Positions 27,270 through 37,073 of a stretch of 64,000 bases of DNA are shown here, piece after piece. Source of the stretch: Lunatimonas lonarensis (GTDB taxonomy: Bacteria; Bacteroidota; Bacteroidia; Cytophagales; Cyclobacteriaceae); NCBI RefSeq assembly GCF_000390185.1, contig NZ_AQHR01000048.1, positions 1 to 64,000 on the forward strand, read 5' to 3'. The position numbers and the translations under genes are program-made. Within the stretch, counting starts at the first letter, position 1, and every line of letters starts with the position of its first letter. Under the pieces are notes generated by a model. That model did no database searches. It was not told the DNA's origin and saw nothing but the letters and a program-made list of their open reading frames with translations.

Positions 27270-29984
27270 TCATCCCGTGTTTTTCAATCCATTGGCGAGC
27301 GCAGTTGTGATTTCCAAAATGCGCGTCACCAGCAATTCGTCATTGATCCCCTTTTCAACTTGTTTTGTCCGCCATTCTTTCAGGTAATGAATTTGCATTT
27401 GATGAAGTAACCTTAAGGGAACAGCTCGCCTGTTCATGCTGTGAAGCTGGCCCTGCCGCCTGTGTTCACGCGGTGCAGGGAAAAGTCTATCCAATTCGGA
27501 GAGGCAGCGGGTGTGCTCTTCCAAAATCTCCGATAGAAGTTCTTTCCGAATCGCCTCGTCGCCGACCAGCTTGGCATATTCCTGCATAAGCGATGTATCG
27601 GCAGTCATTACGTTCGTTTCCAACTGGATAAGTACATACCGAAGAAAGGGCCACGAATCGGCCTGCTTTTTCAGCTCTTCGTATTGTCCAGAATGTTGCG
27701 TTCGCAGAGACATAAGGGCGGTTCCCAACCCGTACCAACCGGTCAGGTTAAACCGGGACTGGCTCCAGCTGAATACCCAGGGGATGGCCCGTAGGTCTGC
27801 TAACGTCCGCGTGCCGGTTCTACGGGCCGGCCTTGATCCTATCTTGCTTAGCTCTAGGGCATCGATGGGGGTAGCCTCACTATAAAATGCCAAAAAAGAA
27901 GGATGTTTGATCAGGTTGGTGTAATGTTCGTTCGAGAATTTTGCCAGTTGTCGGAGGGCTGACTCGGGAAAGTCTGCCGCTGCCGGAGGGAATAGGGTCA
28001 TGCCCGTTTGGAGTGCGGTTCCGGAAAGCAGCATTTCCAGGTTGTAGGTGCCGTTTAGCAGGTTGGCAAATTGCTGTGCGATGGTTTCGCCCTGAACCGT
28101 CAGTTTCATCTCCCCCGACATGCTGCCCGGAGGCATGCTTTCCAGAAATCGGTGGTACTTGCCACCGCCTCTGCTTATGGTACCTCCAATGCCGTGAAAA
28201 AAGCAGAGTTGAACACCATGGCGCCTGCCCAGTGCCGAGAGTTTTTTCTCGGTGGTAAAGATATGCCACCTGCTGCTGATGATTCCACCGTCTTTGTTGC
28301 TGTCGCTATAGCCTAACATCACTTCTTGGGTGCTTGCCAGGTCTGCTAATTTGCGCTTGTGTAGCGGATGGGTCAAAAATTTATCCATCACCGCTTCGGA
28401 ATGCGCTAGGTCCTCGATGGTTTCAAACAAAGGCACGATTCGGAAAGGTATGTCACTCAAGCCCACTTCTCTAAGAAACAAGTAAACGGTCAACAGATCA
28501 CTCAGCGTCCTTGTCATACTGATGATGAATGACCCGACGCCGTCTTTCCCATAGTTTGCCACGTGTTGGGAGACGGCCCGGTAGCAGTCCAAGACCTTGT
28601 CCGCCTCCGGGCCAAAGGATTTGCCGGTTACGGCAAATGGCCTTTCCTGCTTCAATTCCCTGTTTATCCACTCCAGTCGTTCCTCCTCATTCCATTGTTG
28701 ATAAGGCTTTGCCTCCGGCATCAATTTGGCGATGATCTGTCCGATGGCTTTTTCATGAAACTCGCTGTTTTGCCGGATATCCAATTTGGCCAAATGGAAT
28801 CCAAAGCAAAAAACCTGACGCTCCAATGGAAAAATCAGCTCGCTTACCACCCGATGTGCATGGATTTTTTCCAAACTAATACGTAGGATGGCCAAATCTT
28901 CGAGCATCTCCTCGGGATCATTGTAACAAAACCCAGCGACTTCGCTCCCACCACGTTGTGTGTTTCGCAGAGCCAACAGCATCAGGTTGATGAATTGGCG
29001 CCAAGGCTCGTAGGAGTTTCGTTTTACGGCTTCTTCACCATCTGCTCCACTGGTTTTGAGTTTGGTTGCAATCGCATTTTCCAATACCCAAGGAACCGGG
29101 TTTCGGATTTCTGAAAAACTTAGACTGGAACCCAGATGAACCAATCCCTTCTCCAACAGGTTGATCGCGGCTTCTCGATGCGCAAGGAGGGTCTCTCCTG
29201 TCAATGTGGCCGTTACGTAGGGATGCCCATCCCGGTCACCGCCCACCCAACTTCCAAATTGAAGTCGGGGAAATGAGCGGAAATCAGACAGCAATGAACT
29301 GTCAAATCCCGCTTCTTTCCAGCTTTGCATCAATTGGTTGTCGGTTTTTTGCAATGCCTTCGAGAACACCTTGGTGAAGTAATGCATCACATTTCTCCGT
29401 TCAGTTGCCACTGTAGGTTTTTCGAGAGATACTTCGCCTGTTCGCCACCATCGCTCTATCAGGCATTTTATCTCTTCTTTTATTTGATCCTGTTCGGGAC
29501 CTGTCCAGGTTTTATTTTCTTTTTTGACAAGTTGCAGGTACAATTCCCGGTGCATATCCAGTACAGAGGCCCGCTTTGCTTCGGTTGGGTGTGCTGTAAG
29601 CACCGGGGTGACCTTGACCCGTTGCAAAATGGTCATTATCTGTTCCGGGGTAAGACCCTGTTTCTTCCACCTGCCCAGCGTTTCACCCCAAGATCCTCGA
29701 ATGGCACCGCTTCCACCTTGGTTTACCATTTCCCGCCTGAACTGAACTGCGGCATTTTCTTCCACCAAATTCATCAGCTGTAGGTAAATGCTAAGCAGTT
29801 GAATGTGTTTTTCCTTAAAATCCTGGGCGGACTGATCTTCAGGTAACTTCCAGGAATCCAAAAAATCCGCAAGTTCAGATTCCTGCGCATCATGTAGAAC
29901 TTGGACGAAGCAGGAACGAAGGTATTCCATGTCCTGATTGATTTTACTGAATAGGTCGGTAGTGGCTAGTGTTTTGTTGGTCAT
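27270..29984 (-). CDS. ppc: Phosphoenolpyruvate carboxylase
   Basis: The protein has 904 residues, the normal size of the bacterial enzyme. Signatures are the catalytic H132 in LTAHPTEAKR, GGDRDGHPYVT, GYSDSNKDGG, FFHGIGGTISRGGG (the mobile loop, with Ile where most homologues have Arg) and the C-terminal NTG, which closes the active site. It fixes bicarbonate onto PEP to make oxaloacetate and replenishes the citric acid cycle. The gene stands alone. The Ile in FHG-I-GG is worth noting because that Arg is well conserved elsewhere, but Bacteroidota members may share it. Confidence 0.92.
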   Translation of the reverse strand: MTNKTLATTDLFSKINQDMEYLRSCFVQVLHDAQESELADFLDSWKLPEDQSAQDFKEKHIQLLSIYLQLMNLVEENAAVQFRREMVNQGGSGAIRGSWGETLGRWKKQGLTPEQIMTILQRVKVTPVLTAHPTEAKRASVLDMHRELYLQLVKKENKTWTGPEQDQIKEEIKCLIERWWRTGEVSLEKPTVATERRNVMHYFTKVFSKALQKTDNQLMQSWKEAGFDSSLLSDFRSFPRLQFGSWVGGDRDGHPYVTATLTGETLLAHREAAINLLEKGLVHLGSSLSFSEIRNPVPWVLENAIATKLKTSGADGEEAVKRNSYEPWRQFINLMLLALRNTQRGGSEVAGFCYNDPEEMLEDLAILRISLEKIHAHRVVSELIFPLERQVFCFGFHLAKLDIRQNSEFHEKAIGQIIAKLMPEAKPYQQWNEEERLEWINRELKQERPFAVTGKSFGPEADKVLDCYRAVSQHVANYGKDGVGSFIISMTRTLSDLLTVYLFLREVGLSDIPFRIVPLFETIEDLAHSEAVMDKFLTHPLHKRKLADLASTQEVMLGYSDSNKDGGIISSRWHIFTTEKKLSALGRRHGVQLCFFHGIGGTISRGGGKYHRFLESMPPGSMSGEMKLTVQGETIAQQFANLLNGTYNLEMLLSGTALQTGMTLFPPAAADFPESALRQLAKFSNEHYTNLIKHPSFLAFYSEATPIDALELSKIGSRPARRTGTRTLADLRAIPWVFSWSQSRFNLTGWYGLGTALMSLRTQHSGQYEELKKQADSWPFLRYVLIQLETNVMTADTSLMQEYAKLVGDEAIRKELLSEILEEHTRCLSELDRLFPAPREHRRQGQLHSMNRRAVPLRLLHQMQIHYLKEWRTKQVEKGINDELLVTRILEITTALANGLKNTG

Positions 29985-30009
29985 GTCTCAAATCAGCTTG
30001 TGGGATGGG

Positions 30010-30040
30010 TAAATTTACAAGGTTGAGCGTCGAATAGCAA
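30010..30040 (-). promoter_or_regulatory. Probable ppc promoter
   Basis: On the minus strand a TTG (30040-30038) and TAAATTTA (30017-30010) are separated by 20 bases, matching the Bacteroidota TTG / TAnnTTTG pattern with one mismatch. The box ends 25 bases before the ppc start codon. Confidence 0.4.
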
Positions 30041-30104
30041 CCCATTTTCAGAATTGAGTCGGAAAACAGCGTTGGTGGCACAGCGCTAAAGACGGTAGAC
30101 GACT

Positions 30105-31433
30105 CTACTTTTTTAGCTTTGACCTTACCATTTTCCAAAGCTCGGGATAGTAGGTAATTCCAACGAAAAGCGCGTCCAGAAGACGGATCGGAAGAAATTT
30201 ACCTAGTATAAATTGTTTGATTGCCGCCGTAATACCAAGTGCCAAGACCAATCCATAGGCGGCTCCCATAAGTCCAAAACTCTGTATAAACACATAGCTA
30301 AGAAGGGCTCCATAGACAAAGGTTCCAAGAACCATGACCATGTTGTAGAAGGGCTTTCCGATCGCATCCAAAAACACACCGGCTTGTCTATCAAAGGGTT
30401 TGATTAGGGCAATAAGTGCGACGATTCTCAAAAAGGGCACTGCTTCGAGATACTCCTCACCGGCAATGAAAAGAATGATGTAATCTGCGAGAAGCAGGTT
30501 AGCGATCCAGAAGGGGACAGTGATGCTCAGCATCATGCCGAGCGTCTTTACGTAAATCCCTGCCACCTCTTTGGCCTGTCCCCGATCGTGGGCTTCTGAG
30601 GCTTTCGGGTAGGAGATCGAGGCGATGGAATTGACCGGTATTTCTACCATATTCATTACTCGCCCGGCGGTGTTGGCCAGTGCGACCTGCACTGGTGACA
30701 GCAGCGCACCTAAAAGGAACTTGTCCAGACTATTGGTGAGCATGGAGATCAAATTGGTGCCGAAGACAAACTTCCCGAAATGAAAGATTTGGGTTGCCCA
30801 TGCAGCATGCCAGCCCGGAGTAATCCGAAAATAGGCTTTCACCTGGTAAATGGACATAAGGGTAGCCAGTCCAAAGGTTAAATTTTGGATCCAGGCCAAT
30901 CGGGTAAGGGAGAGTGACTCCGGGTTAAAGGAGAAATAAACAATGAATAGAAATAGGGGCAAACTTTTGCTGATCCCTGCAAAGAAATAGGCCTTGAAAT
31001 CATAACTCGCCTGCATCAACACGAGGTTGTGGGTATGTAAAATCAAAACGGGAAGAAAATAGGCGTATATTTTTACGATCTCTGCCAGTCCTTCCGCATT
31101 GAAGATTCTTTCAGCCGTATCGGCAAATAGCAACAACAGCAGAACAAAGGCCAACGTCAGGATGCCATTCAGCCATAAAGACACCATTTGGATTTTTGCT
31201 TTGTTGCTCTCGGTTTGGTTGACCAGAAACTTGATCATGCCGTTTTGTAGGAAGCCATTCCTGGCCATATCCACGATGGCCGTAATCGTGATCAGCAATA
31301 CCCACACCCCAAAGTCATTGGGAGAGAGGATGCGAACCAGCAGCATAAAACCTGCAAATCCCAATACAAAATCGACACCACGGTGCAGCATGGTGAAAAA
31401 CCCCGAAGTTAGCCAGTATTTTCGTTCGCTCAT
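30105..31433 (-). CDS. Wzx-type polysaccharide flippase (MATE-like)
   Basis: The protein has 442 residues with about 12-14 membrane segments and no large soluble domain. The N-terminal SERKYWLTSGFFTMLHRGVDFVLGFAG pattern (first helix after a short cytosolic start) fits the oligosaccharide flippase family, which moves undecaprenyl-linked repeat units across the inner membrane. It is the last gene of the exopolysaccharide operon and overlaps the glycosyltransferase gene by four bases, supporting the assignment. Its combination with a Wzz-like protein and an O-antigen ligase/polymerase indicates a Wzx/Wzy pathway. Confidence 0.85.
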   Translation of the reverse strand: MSERKYWLTSGFFTMLHRGVDFVLGFAGFMLLVRILSPNDFGVWVLLITITAIVDMARNGFLQNGMIKFLVNQTESNKAKIQMVSLWLNGILTLAFVLLLLLFADTAERIFNAEGLAEIVKIYAYFLPVLILHTHNLVLMQASYDFKAYFFAGISKSLPLFLFIVYFSFNPESLSLTRLAWIQNLTFGLATLMSIYQVKAYFRITPGWHAAWATQIFHFGKFVFGTNLISMLTNSLDKFLLGALLSPVQVALANTAGRVMNMVEIPVNSIASISYPKASEAHDRGQAKEVAGIYVKTLGMMLSITVPFWIANLLLADYIILFIAGEEYLEAVPFLRIVALIALIKPFDRQAGVFLDAIGKPFYNMVMVLGTFVYGALLSYVFIQSFGLMGAAYGLVLALGITAAIKQFILGKFLPIRLLDALFVGITYYPELWKMVRSKLKK

Positions 31434-32569
31434 GGTGCCTTTTTTACGGTTTGCTGATACATTTTCAGCACTTTTTCGGCCCCTTTTGCATAGCTAAACA
31501 GCGGCGGTCGTTGGATTCCTTTCGCGGAAAGTTCCGACCGCAAGGCATCGTTCTCCAGGAGCGTTCCCATAGCACCAGCCAGCTCCTTTGGTTCAAAGGG
31601 ATCAATGAGAAGGGCGGCATCACCTGCTATTTCGGGCATGGAGGAGGTGTTGGAAGTGATTACTGGGCATCCACAGGCCATGGCTTCCAGGATGGGCAGT
31701 CCAAAGCTTTCCCTAAGGGAAGGATAGAGGAAAAAATGGGCCCTTGCGTAAATTGCCGGTAAGTCCTGATTTGGGATATAACCGGTAAGGTGTATTTTGT
31801 TTCGCATGGAGGAAGCGCCAATTCCTTCCAGTAAACTTGACAGTTCGCGTTCACCAAAATCAGGCATCACCAGCGGCAAGGTAAACTGCTTGTTCTGTTC
31901 CAGCATCCAAAGTGCATGGAGCACACCGATAAGGTTCTTTTTGGGGTCTGTATTTCCCAAAAAAAGTATAAACTGATTTGGAAGCCCGTATGCTACAATT
32001 TTCTTCGCTTGAATATCCTCGGGGACAGGCTTGAAATGCGGACTGACGCCATTATGTACTACCTGAATTCGTTCTTTTGGGATATTCGAAAAATGCGCTT
32101 GGATTCGTTGCTGTTCAAACTCGGATACCGTCAGGACAAAGGTACAGCGGGGTACGATAAAAGGTACGTTCCAGCGTCGGTAAAGATTCCCGAGTCGTTG
32201 GTACCAGGTGCCGGATCGGAGGCTGATCTTTTCTAGGTAGATGATGTCATGGAGCGTGAGTACCAAAGGCGTTTTTCCCCAAATCGGCGCCGTATTGCTG
32301 GTGCAGTGCAGTACATCGAGCTTAAATCTGCGGGCGGCCCGTGGCAGATGCCATTGCTCCCAGATAGGATAGGGGCTTTCCGGAAGTTTTATTACCTTAA
32401 AGTTGGGGGTTTCCTGAATACAGGAATCATCCTCCACTTGATTGACAAAAATAAAATATTCGTTCGACTTATCGGCCTCTTGAAGGTGGCGGATCAATTC
32501 TACCGCTACCATATCCATCCCGTGGCGTTTTTTTCGAAATATCCGTTGGGCTTCGATTCCTATCCTCAT
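31430..32569 (-). CDS. Family 4-type glycosyltransferase
   Basis: The protein has 379 residues with the two-domain GT-B fold. The first domain starts MRIGIEAQRIF; the second shows FLFLGNTDPKKN and the retaining GT4 E-x7-E motif in ESFGLPILEAMACGCPVI. Such enzymes often add mannose or related sugars to lipid-linked repeat units. It overlaps the flippase gene downstream by four bases and the family 2 glycosyltransferase gene upstream by four bases, so the three are tightly coupled. Donor and acceptor are unknown. Confidence 0.88.
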   Translation of the reverse strand: MRIGIEAQRIFRKKRHGMDMVAVELIRHLQEADKSNEYFIFVNQVEDDSCIQETPNFKVIKLPESPYPIWEQWHLPRAARRFKLDVLHCTSNTAPIWGKTPLVLTLHDIIYLEKISLRSGTWYQRLGNLYRRWNVPFIVPRCTFVLTVSEFEQQRIQAHFSNIPKERIQVVHNGVSPHFKPVPEDIQAKKIVAYGLPNQFILFLGNTDPKKNLIGVLHALWMLEQNKQFTLPLVMPDFGERELSSLLEGIGASSMRNKIHLTGYIPNQDLPAIYARAHFFLYPSLRESFGLPILEAMACGCPVITSNTSSMPEIAGDAALLIDPFEPKELAGAMGTLLENDALRSELSAKGIQRPPLFSYAKGAEKVLKMYQQTVKKAP

Positions 32570-33483
32570 TTTTTTAGCGGTTTTAGCTCCGGGTTTGCAT
32601 GTAAATCGTTGATGGAAAAGGTATTGAAAAGGCCCTTTGCATAGGCTTTGGCATGGTCTGTTTCTCCTTTAAAAAGAAAAAACAGTATGTTTTTGGGCAC
32701 AGCGATCAGGAAGTAATACACCATGGTGATGGCAAAGATAGGCCACTCAATGTTTCGCCGTAGAAATACCCAACGGTTTCTGCTCATGTAAAAGGTTTTG
32801 AGAAGCGAGTTCTTTCCTACGCTCATCGACTCCTTATGAAGGATCGTGGATGCCGGTTCATACCAAATCTCGTAGCCCGCTTTTTTGATTCGTACACAGT
32901 AATCCAGTTCCTCGTAGTAGAGAAAATACAACTCTGCCATCATGCCAACATCTTCGACAACGCGCCTGGGTATAAACATCGCCGCACCGTGGGCCAGGGA
33001 GGTGGTTCGGGCAGTTTGGTGTTGCCCTTTGTCCTTTTCCATGTATCCGATTGCCTTGCCGCGTCCAGTAAAAGGGCTTATGGGGGTATACCCCGCAAAC
33101 TGGATGATGGTGGGGTCATCGTAATACAGGATTTTGGGGCAGACCAAACCCACAGCGTTGCTCGACTGGGCACATTTCAACAAGGGATCGAGGCAGTTTG
33201 GATTTACTTCCGTATCGTTATTGATCAAGTAAAAGTAGTCACCTTTGGCTACCTCCATGCCCCGGTTGTTGCCACCGGCAAAGCCCTCGTTTATGGGGTT
33301 ACGAACCAACACCACATTTGGGTAGGCTGTTTCTATCGGAGTGGGATCTTCTTTCGAGGCATTGTCTACCACGATGATCTCGAGATTTGCATAATTGATC
33401 GTCTGAAATGACTTGAGCATTCCAAGGGTATGCTCTAGACCATTGTAGTTAATGGTGATGATGGAGATAAGCGGCAGAGTCAT
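32566..33483 (-). CDS. Family 2 glycosyltransferase (rhamnosyltransferase-like)
   Basis: The start MTLPLISIITINYNG at 33483 is preferred; the upstream ATG at 33540 adds 19 basic residues before the GT-A core. The protein has 305 residues. It has the NTP-sugar-binding VVDNASKEDP, the YLINNDTEV metal site and EELDYCVRIKKAGY acceptor motif, followed by LHKESMS and a C-terminal hydrophobic helix, as in rhamnosyltransferase-type enzymes. The 5' end overlaps the O-antigen polymerase gene by 35 bases and the 3' end overlaps the next glycosyltransferase gene by four. Confidence 0.85.
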   Translation of the reverse strand: MTLPLISIITINYNGLEHTLGMLKSFQTINYANLEIIVVDNASKEDPTPIETAYPNVVLVRNPINEGFAGGNNRGMEVAKGDYFYLINNDTEVNPNCLDPLLKCAQSSNAVGLVCPKILYYDDPTIIQFAGYTPISPFTGRGKAIGYMEKDKGQHQTARTTSLAHGAAMFIPRRVVEDVGMMAELYFLYYEELDYCVRIKKAGYEIWYEPASTILHKESMSVGKNSLLKTFYMSRNRWVFLRRNIEWPIFAITMVYYFLIAVPKNILFFLFKGETDHAKAYAKGLFNTFSINDLHANPELKPLKK

Positions 33484-34915
33484 GGTTGGTGATTTTTTTT
33501 GTGTTCTTATCCTGTAATTCGTTGTCAAGTTCTTCTGCAAGAAAAAAGTAGGCCCAGCTCATGTATATGATGATCCCCGTGGGCATTTGCCCTAGAATAG
33601 GGTTTCCATAACTGGCTACGATGATTCCAAAATTTCCGCCAAACAAGGCCAGAAGCTTCTGCCGTAGCCGTGGATCTTTTACTTTCCAGATTTTCAAAAG
33701 CCCCATGAGAGATATGTAGGCCAGGATACCCAGATGTAGGGAAAGACCTACGATGCCCATTTCAGCCCAGATTTTTACATACCAGCTGTCGTTGGGTGTT
33801 TCGGCAAGAAATGTTCCGGGACTAAACCGCTGGCCCCAAGAGCCCGAGGTGCCTATCCCTCCTCCAAATGGTCTGGTAGAAAGGTAGATTTTGAACCGTT
33901 CCTGGTTTAGTTTTCGGACTGTCAGGGAGGCGTCCTCAGGATCCAGGGCCGATCGCATCCGCCGGACTTGGTAATTGTCATTTGCGATGGTGGTGAATTT
34001 TAAGAAGAAAATCAAGGCTCCCAAAACTACTATGCCCACGGTCATCGTCGAGAAGTTTTTCGACGCAAATAAATAGGCCATAGCGCCAGCGACTGGAACA
34101 AATAGTGCCCCCCGTGTGCCGGATATTACGAGGAGGTAAAGAAAGAGGATAGCCAGCAACGCAAATATCAGCCGATTTCGGATGGAGAACGGCCCTGCTG
34201 CCAGAATGGCGGCCATCAGGCCTGCATGCCCGATTCCCGCACCAAACTGGCCGGCATCGGAGAAAAAAGAAAAGACCCTGAGGTTTCCAAACAGGATGTG
34301 GGTGGTTCTGGGGCCGGTGTTTAACCATCGTTCTTCCGCGGCGTCCACACCAAAAATGTATTGTCTCAGACCCCAAATGGAAGCAAGCACCGAAAAGAAG
34401 AAGATCAATTCAAAAAAGCGGGTAAGGTCTTTGTTCGTTCGGGCATAGAGTAGGGTGAGCGGTATGGTAAGAACCATGTACAATGCTGTTCCCCGTACGG
34501 CATATACCCAAGCTGCTACACTACGGGCCTCGGGGTTGGCGATTTGGGCTACATTGTACAATAGCCAGATGACGGTTACGACAATAAGGCCGTTTTCAAG
34601 AATTTTGAAGTCGGTTTTTAGGTTGGTATGGAATATCGCCGCTACAATAGCTAGTATCAGGGCAAAGTCTACCGTAAGGCCTAAAGGGAGGTCTGGCACA
34701 TACCTGATCAGCCCTATTGCCAAAAAAGCGCAGGCAATGGTAAACGTGAGGGCATTTCGAGGATGTTGAAAAACCCAGAAAAAAAAAGCTATGGCGACGG
34801 GTATAGCGATTAGGGCGGCGATCCCCAACAGGTCCAGGTAGCTGACCATAGTCAACGCAGTGAAGACTGCCACTACCACCATCAAAAACGCCTTTGTCCT
34901 TCCCTCCTGTTCCAT
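33449..34915 (-). CDS. O-antigen ligase/polymerase family protein
   Basis: The start MEQEGRTK at 34915 is chosen because it clears the upstream gene by 11 bases; the ATG at 35029 would overlap it by 103 bases. The protein has 488 residues with about 10-12 membrane segments and one large periplasmic loop (about 330-400) holding RPFGGGIGTSG, as in the Wzy/WaaL superfamily. The family polymerises repeat units or ligates them to lipid A. With Wzx and Wzz homologues beside it, polymerisation is the more likely role. It ends in a His-rich tail. Confidence 0.82.
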   Translation of the reverse strand: MEQEGRTKAFLMVVVAVFTALTMVSYLDLLGIAALIAIPVAIAFFFWVFQHPRNALTFTIACAFLAIGLIRYVPDLPLGLTVDFALILAIVAAIFHTNLKTDFKILENGLIVVTVIWLLYNVAQIANPEARSVAAWVYAVRGTALYMVLTIPLTLLYARTNKDLTRFFELIFFFSVLASIWGLRQYIFGVDAAEERWLNTGPRTTHILFGNLRVFSFFSDAGQFGAGIGHAGLMAAILAAGPFSIRNRLIFALLAILFLYLLVISGTRGALFVPVAGAMAYLFASKNFSTMTVGIVVLGALIFFLKFTTIANDNYQVRRMRSALDPEDASLTVRKLNQERFKIYLSTRPFGGGIGTSGSWGQRFSPGTFLAETPNDSWYVKIWAEMGIVGLSLHLGILAYISLMGLLKIWKVKDPRLRQKLLALFGGNFGIIVASYGNPILGQMPTGIIIYMSWAYFFLAEELDNELQDKNTKKITNHDSAAYLHHHH

Positions 34916-34926
34916 ACGGTCGACTG

Positions 34927-37071
34927 CTAGGAAATCAGGCTTTTTGCCCAGCGACGGATTTTGGTTCTCTTTTTCGGGATTTCGCCATGCAGGTCCTCTA
35001 ATTCGTCCGTTGTCATCCTGTTTAACCAAACGAGATGGGGAGAGGTGATCGCCTCCCGTATCACTGCCAAAGCTGTCTGCTTTCCTTCCGGGAACGATTG
35101 CGCTGCACTCAGCACCAGAATACAGGTTTCCGACAGGTTCATGAGTTCGTAGTTTGCGTCAAATTCCGACAGGTTCGGTAGTTCCAGAAAAAAGTAGTCG
35201 CTACCGCAGTTGTCCACCCGGGATTTCCAGCGTTGCGTTTGCCCAGCCAGCAAATCGACACTAGGATCATAGGGTTGTTGCTCGTTGGTGCGAGTGGTTG
35301 CTGGAGTTGTATCGGGCGAATAATAGGTCACTGTCTGATTCAAAGACCGTATCTTTTCGATGTAATGATTGATCAGGAAGGTTTTTCCGCTGCCATCCGA
35401 TAGGCTATAAAAAACAATCAGGTGCGGTTTGCTGGAGTGATCCAAAAACCGATTTAGGTGGTTGCGGAATTGGGTAATTAATTGGTTACGCATGGTTTCT
35501 TTCATTACCGATCTTGGAAGCAGTTTTTCGTTTGCCCAGCCTCCGGCGACTTTTAACCCGGTCAGTTTTTCGGCATGTTTGGCCGATTTTACAGTAGGAT
35601 CCAGGAAGAAAAACAAAACGACCAAAGAGGCAGTGAAAAACCCGCTTCCAAACATGCCACCTACTACCAAAAAGAGTTTTTTGGATGGCAGGGGCTTTTT
35701 GGGGAAGAAGGGCTCATCAATAAGCTTCTGGGGAGAAGTCATTTCAAGGTCGTATTTTTTCAGGTAGGCCATATTCAGGCCATGTAAGATGGACAAGTAT
35801 TGGCTTTCGCTTACACTTACCTCCCGTTCCAACCGCTTAAGTTCAGCACCCAATGGGGCAAATTCATCGATTTTGTCCTGTAGGTACTGCTTTCGTTCCT
35901 GCATTACGTCGAGTGCTTGAACCTGTTCCTCGTAAGTGAGTTTGAGCTTCAGCCACTCGTCGAGGGCTTCTCTTCGTTGCAGGCCTTCCAAAGAGATACT
36001 GTTGTTAAACAGTAAGGTAGACTTCTCCTCGATTTTTTTCTGTAGCTGGTTTATTTCGCCGGTCAACTGCTGCCTTAGATCCTGTCCGTTTCTGCTCAGT
36101 TGTGCCCCTTCCAGTTCGAGTTGCTTGGAAACGATTTCCTTTTGTGTTTCGCTGATTTCATTGATAATAGACTGTCGTTGGTCAAACCCATCGAAAAGTC
36201 CTTCTATTTTGGCAAGATTCGCCATGGTACCTGAGAGAATTCTCCTGGAGCGCTCTTCATCCTGCTCGTGTTCCAACTTGGCTATATCAAGGTATTTGCC
36301 CTGTTCATAATAGTTTAGGATCCGGTGTTCGGTCATAAAATCCTTTAATTCGGCTTCTGCGTTTCTAAGCTTCATCTGTGCTATGCGAAGCTGGTCTTCA
36401 AAATAAAGGATGGAATTGATGTTTTCGGCCTCTTTGATGCCCGAATACCGCTCCATAAAGGCCTCGGTAATGAATTTAAGGGTGTAATAACAGTTGGCAG
36501 CGTCATCGGTACGATAGGTGACCTCCATCATATCCGATGAAGCTTTACGGGCCACGAAAAGCTCTTTTATGATATTGGAAACGCCGTAGTGGGGGTGTTC
36601 ACGAAGCAGGTATTCGACCGGAGAGGAGGGGTTTGCCTGTAGGTGCTCGCTGATCCGCAAATGGGTTTTGTTCAGATCGTTGGGTACCACCAGCTTGCTT
36701 CGAAGATCATCATCTATGTGTTTTTTCAGTTCTTCGAAATTTTCCATGGACAGCACCTCTTCATCGGGTTGCTTCTGGATAAGGTGCAGCGCAAGTAGGC
36801 GTAGGGACGCTTGGGTTACGGTCTCCCTTGATCTAAGCAGCAGCGTTAGGTTATCGAAAAGGTTGTTGGAGGTGTAGAAGTCCATCCGTATGGCACCGCC
36901 ATCATTCACACCTCGGTCTGAGGTGGGGTTGGTAAATACGATGGCAGAACTTTCAAACCTCATCGGCAGGTTTTTTGCCAAGAAATAGACACCTACAGCC
37001 ACCACTAGTGGTACCAGGATGATCAACCAAAAATTTTTCAGCAGGAGCCGAATCATCTGTTTCAACGACAT
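34927..37071 (-). CDS. Wzz/GumC-like chain-length protein with a degenerate BY-kinase domain
   Basis: The protein has 714 residues. A Wzz domain with an N-terminal membrane helix (about 15-32), a long coiled-coil periplasmic part (about 210-440) and a second helix (about 478-500) is followed by a cytosolic P-loop domain. Walker A is SDGSGKT with Lys at 563, but the Walker A' Asp motif is not clear and the C-terminus is basic (RRWAKSLIS) rather than Tyr-rich, so autophosphorylation in the usual way is doubtful. It would set exopolysaccharide chain length and couple to the outer-membrane exporter. It starts two bases after the TolC-like gene's stop. Confidence 0.88.
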   Translation of the reverse strand: MSLKQMIRLLLKNFWLIILVPLVVAVGVYFLAKNLPMRFESSAIVFTNPTSDRGVNDGGAIRMDFYTSNNLFDNLTLLLRSRETVTQASLRLLALHLIQKQPDEEVLSMENFEELKKHIDDDLRSKLVVPNDLNKTHLRISEHLQANPSSPVEYLLREHPHYGVSNIIKELFVARKASSDMMEVTYRTDDAANCYYTLKFITEAFMERYSGIKEAENINSILYFEDQLRIAQMKLRNAEAELKDFMTEHRILNYYEQGKYLDIAKLEHEQDEERSRRILSGTMANLAKIEGLFDGFDQRQSIINEISETQKEIVSKQLELEGAQLSRNGQDLRQQLTGEINQLQKKIEEKSTLLFNNSISLEGLQRREALDEWLKLKLTYEEQVQALDVMQERKQYLQDKIDEFAPLGAELKRLEREVSVSESQYLSILHGLNMAYLKKYDLEMTSPQKLIDEPFFPKKPLPSKKLFLVVGGMFGSGFFTASLVVLFFFLDPTVKSAKHAEKLTGLKVAGGWANEKLLPRSVMKETMRNQLITQFRNHLNRFLDHSSKPHLIVFYSLSDGSGKTFLINHYIEKIRSLNQTVTYYSPDTTPATTRTNEQQPYDPSVDLLAGQTQRWKSRVDNCGSDYFFLELPNLSEFDANYELMNLSETCILVLSAAQSFPEGKQTALAVIREAITSPHLVWLNRMTTDELEDLHGEIPKKRTKIRRWAKSLIS

Positions 37072-37073
37072 AG

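Noticed and set aside
32836-33411. 191-codon frame opposite the family 2 glycosyltransferase
   Set aside because: Shadow frame; the minus strand has the recognisable GT-A motifs.
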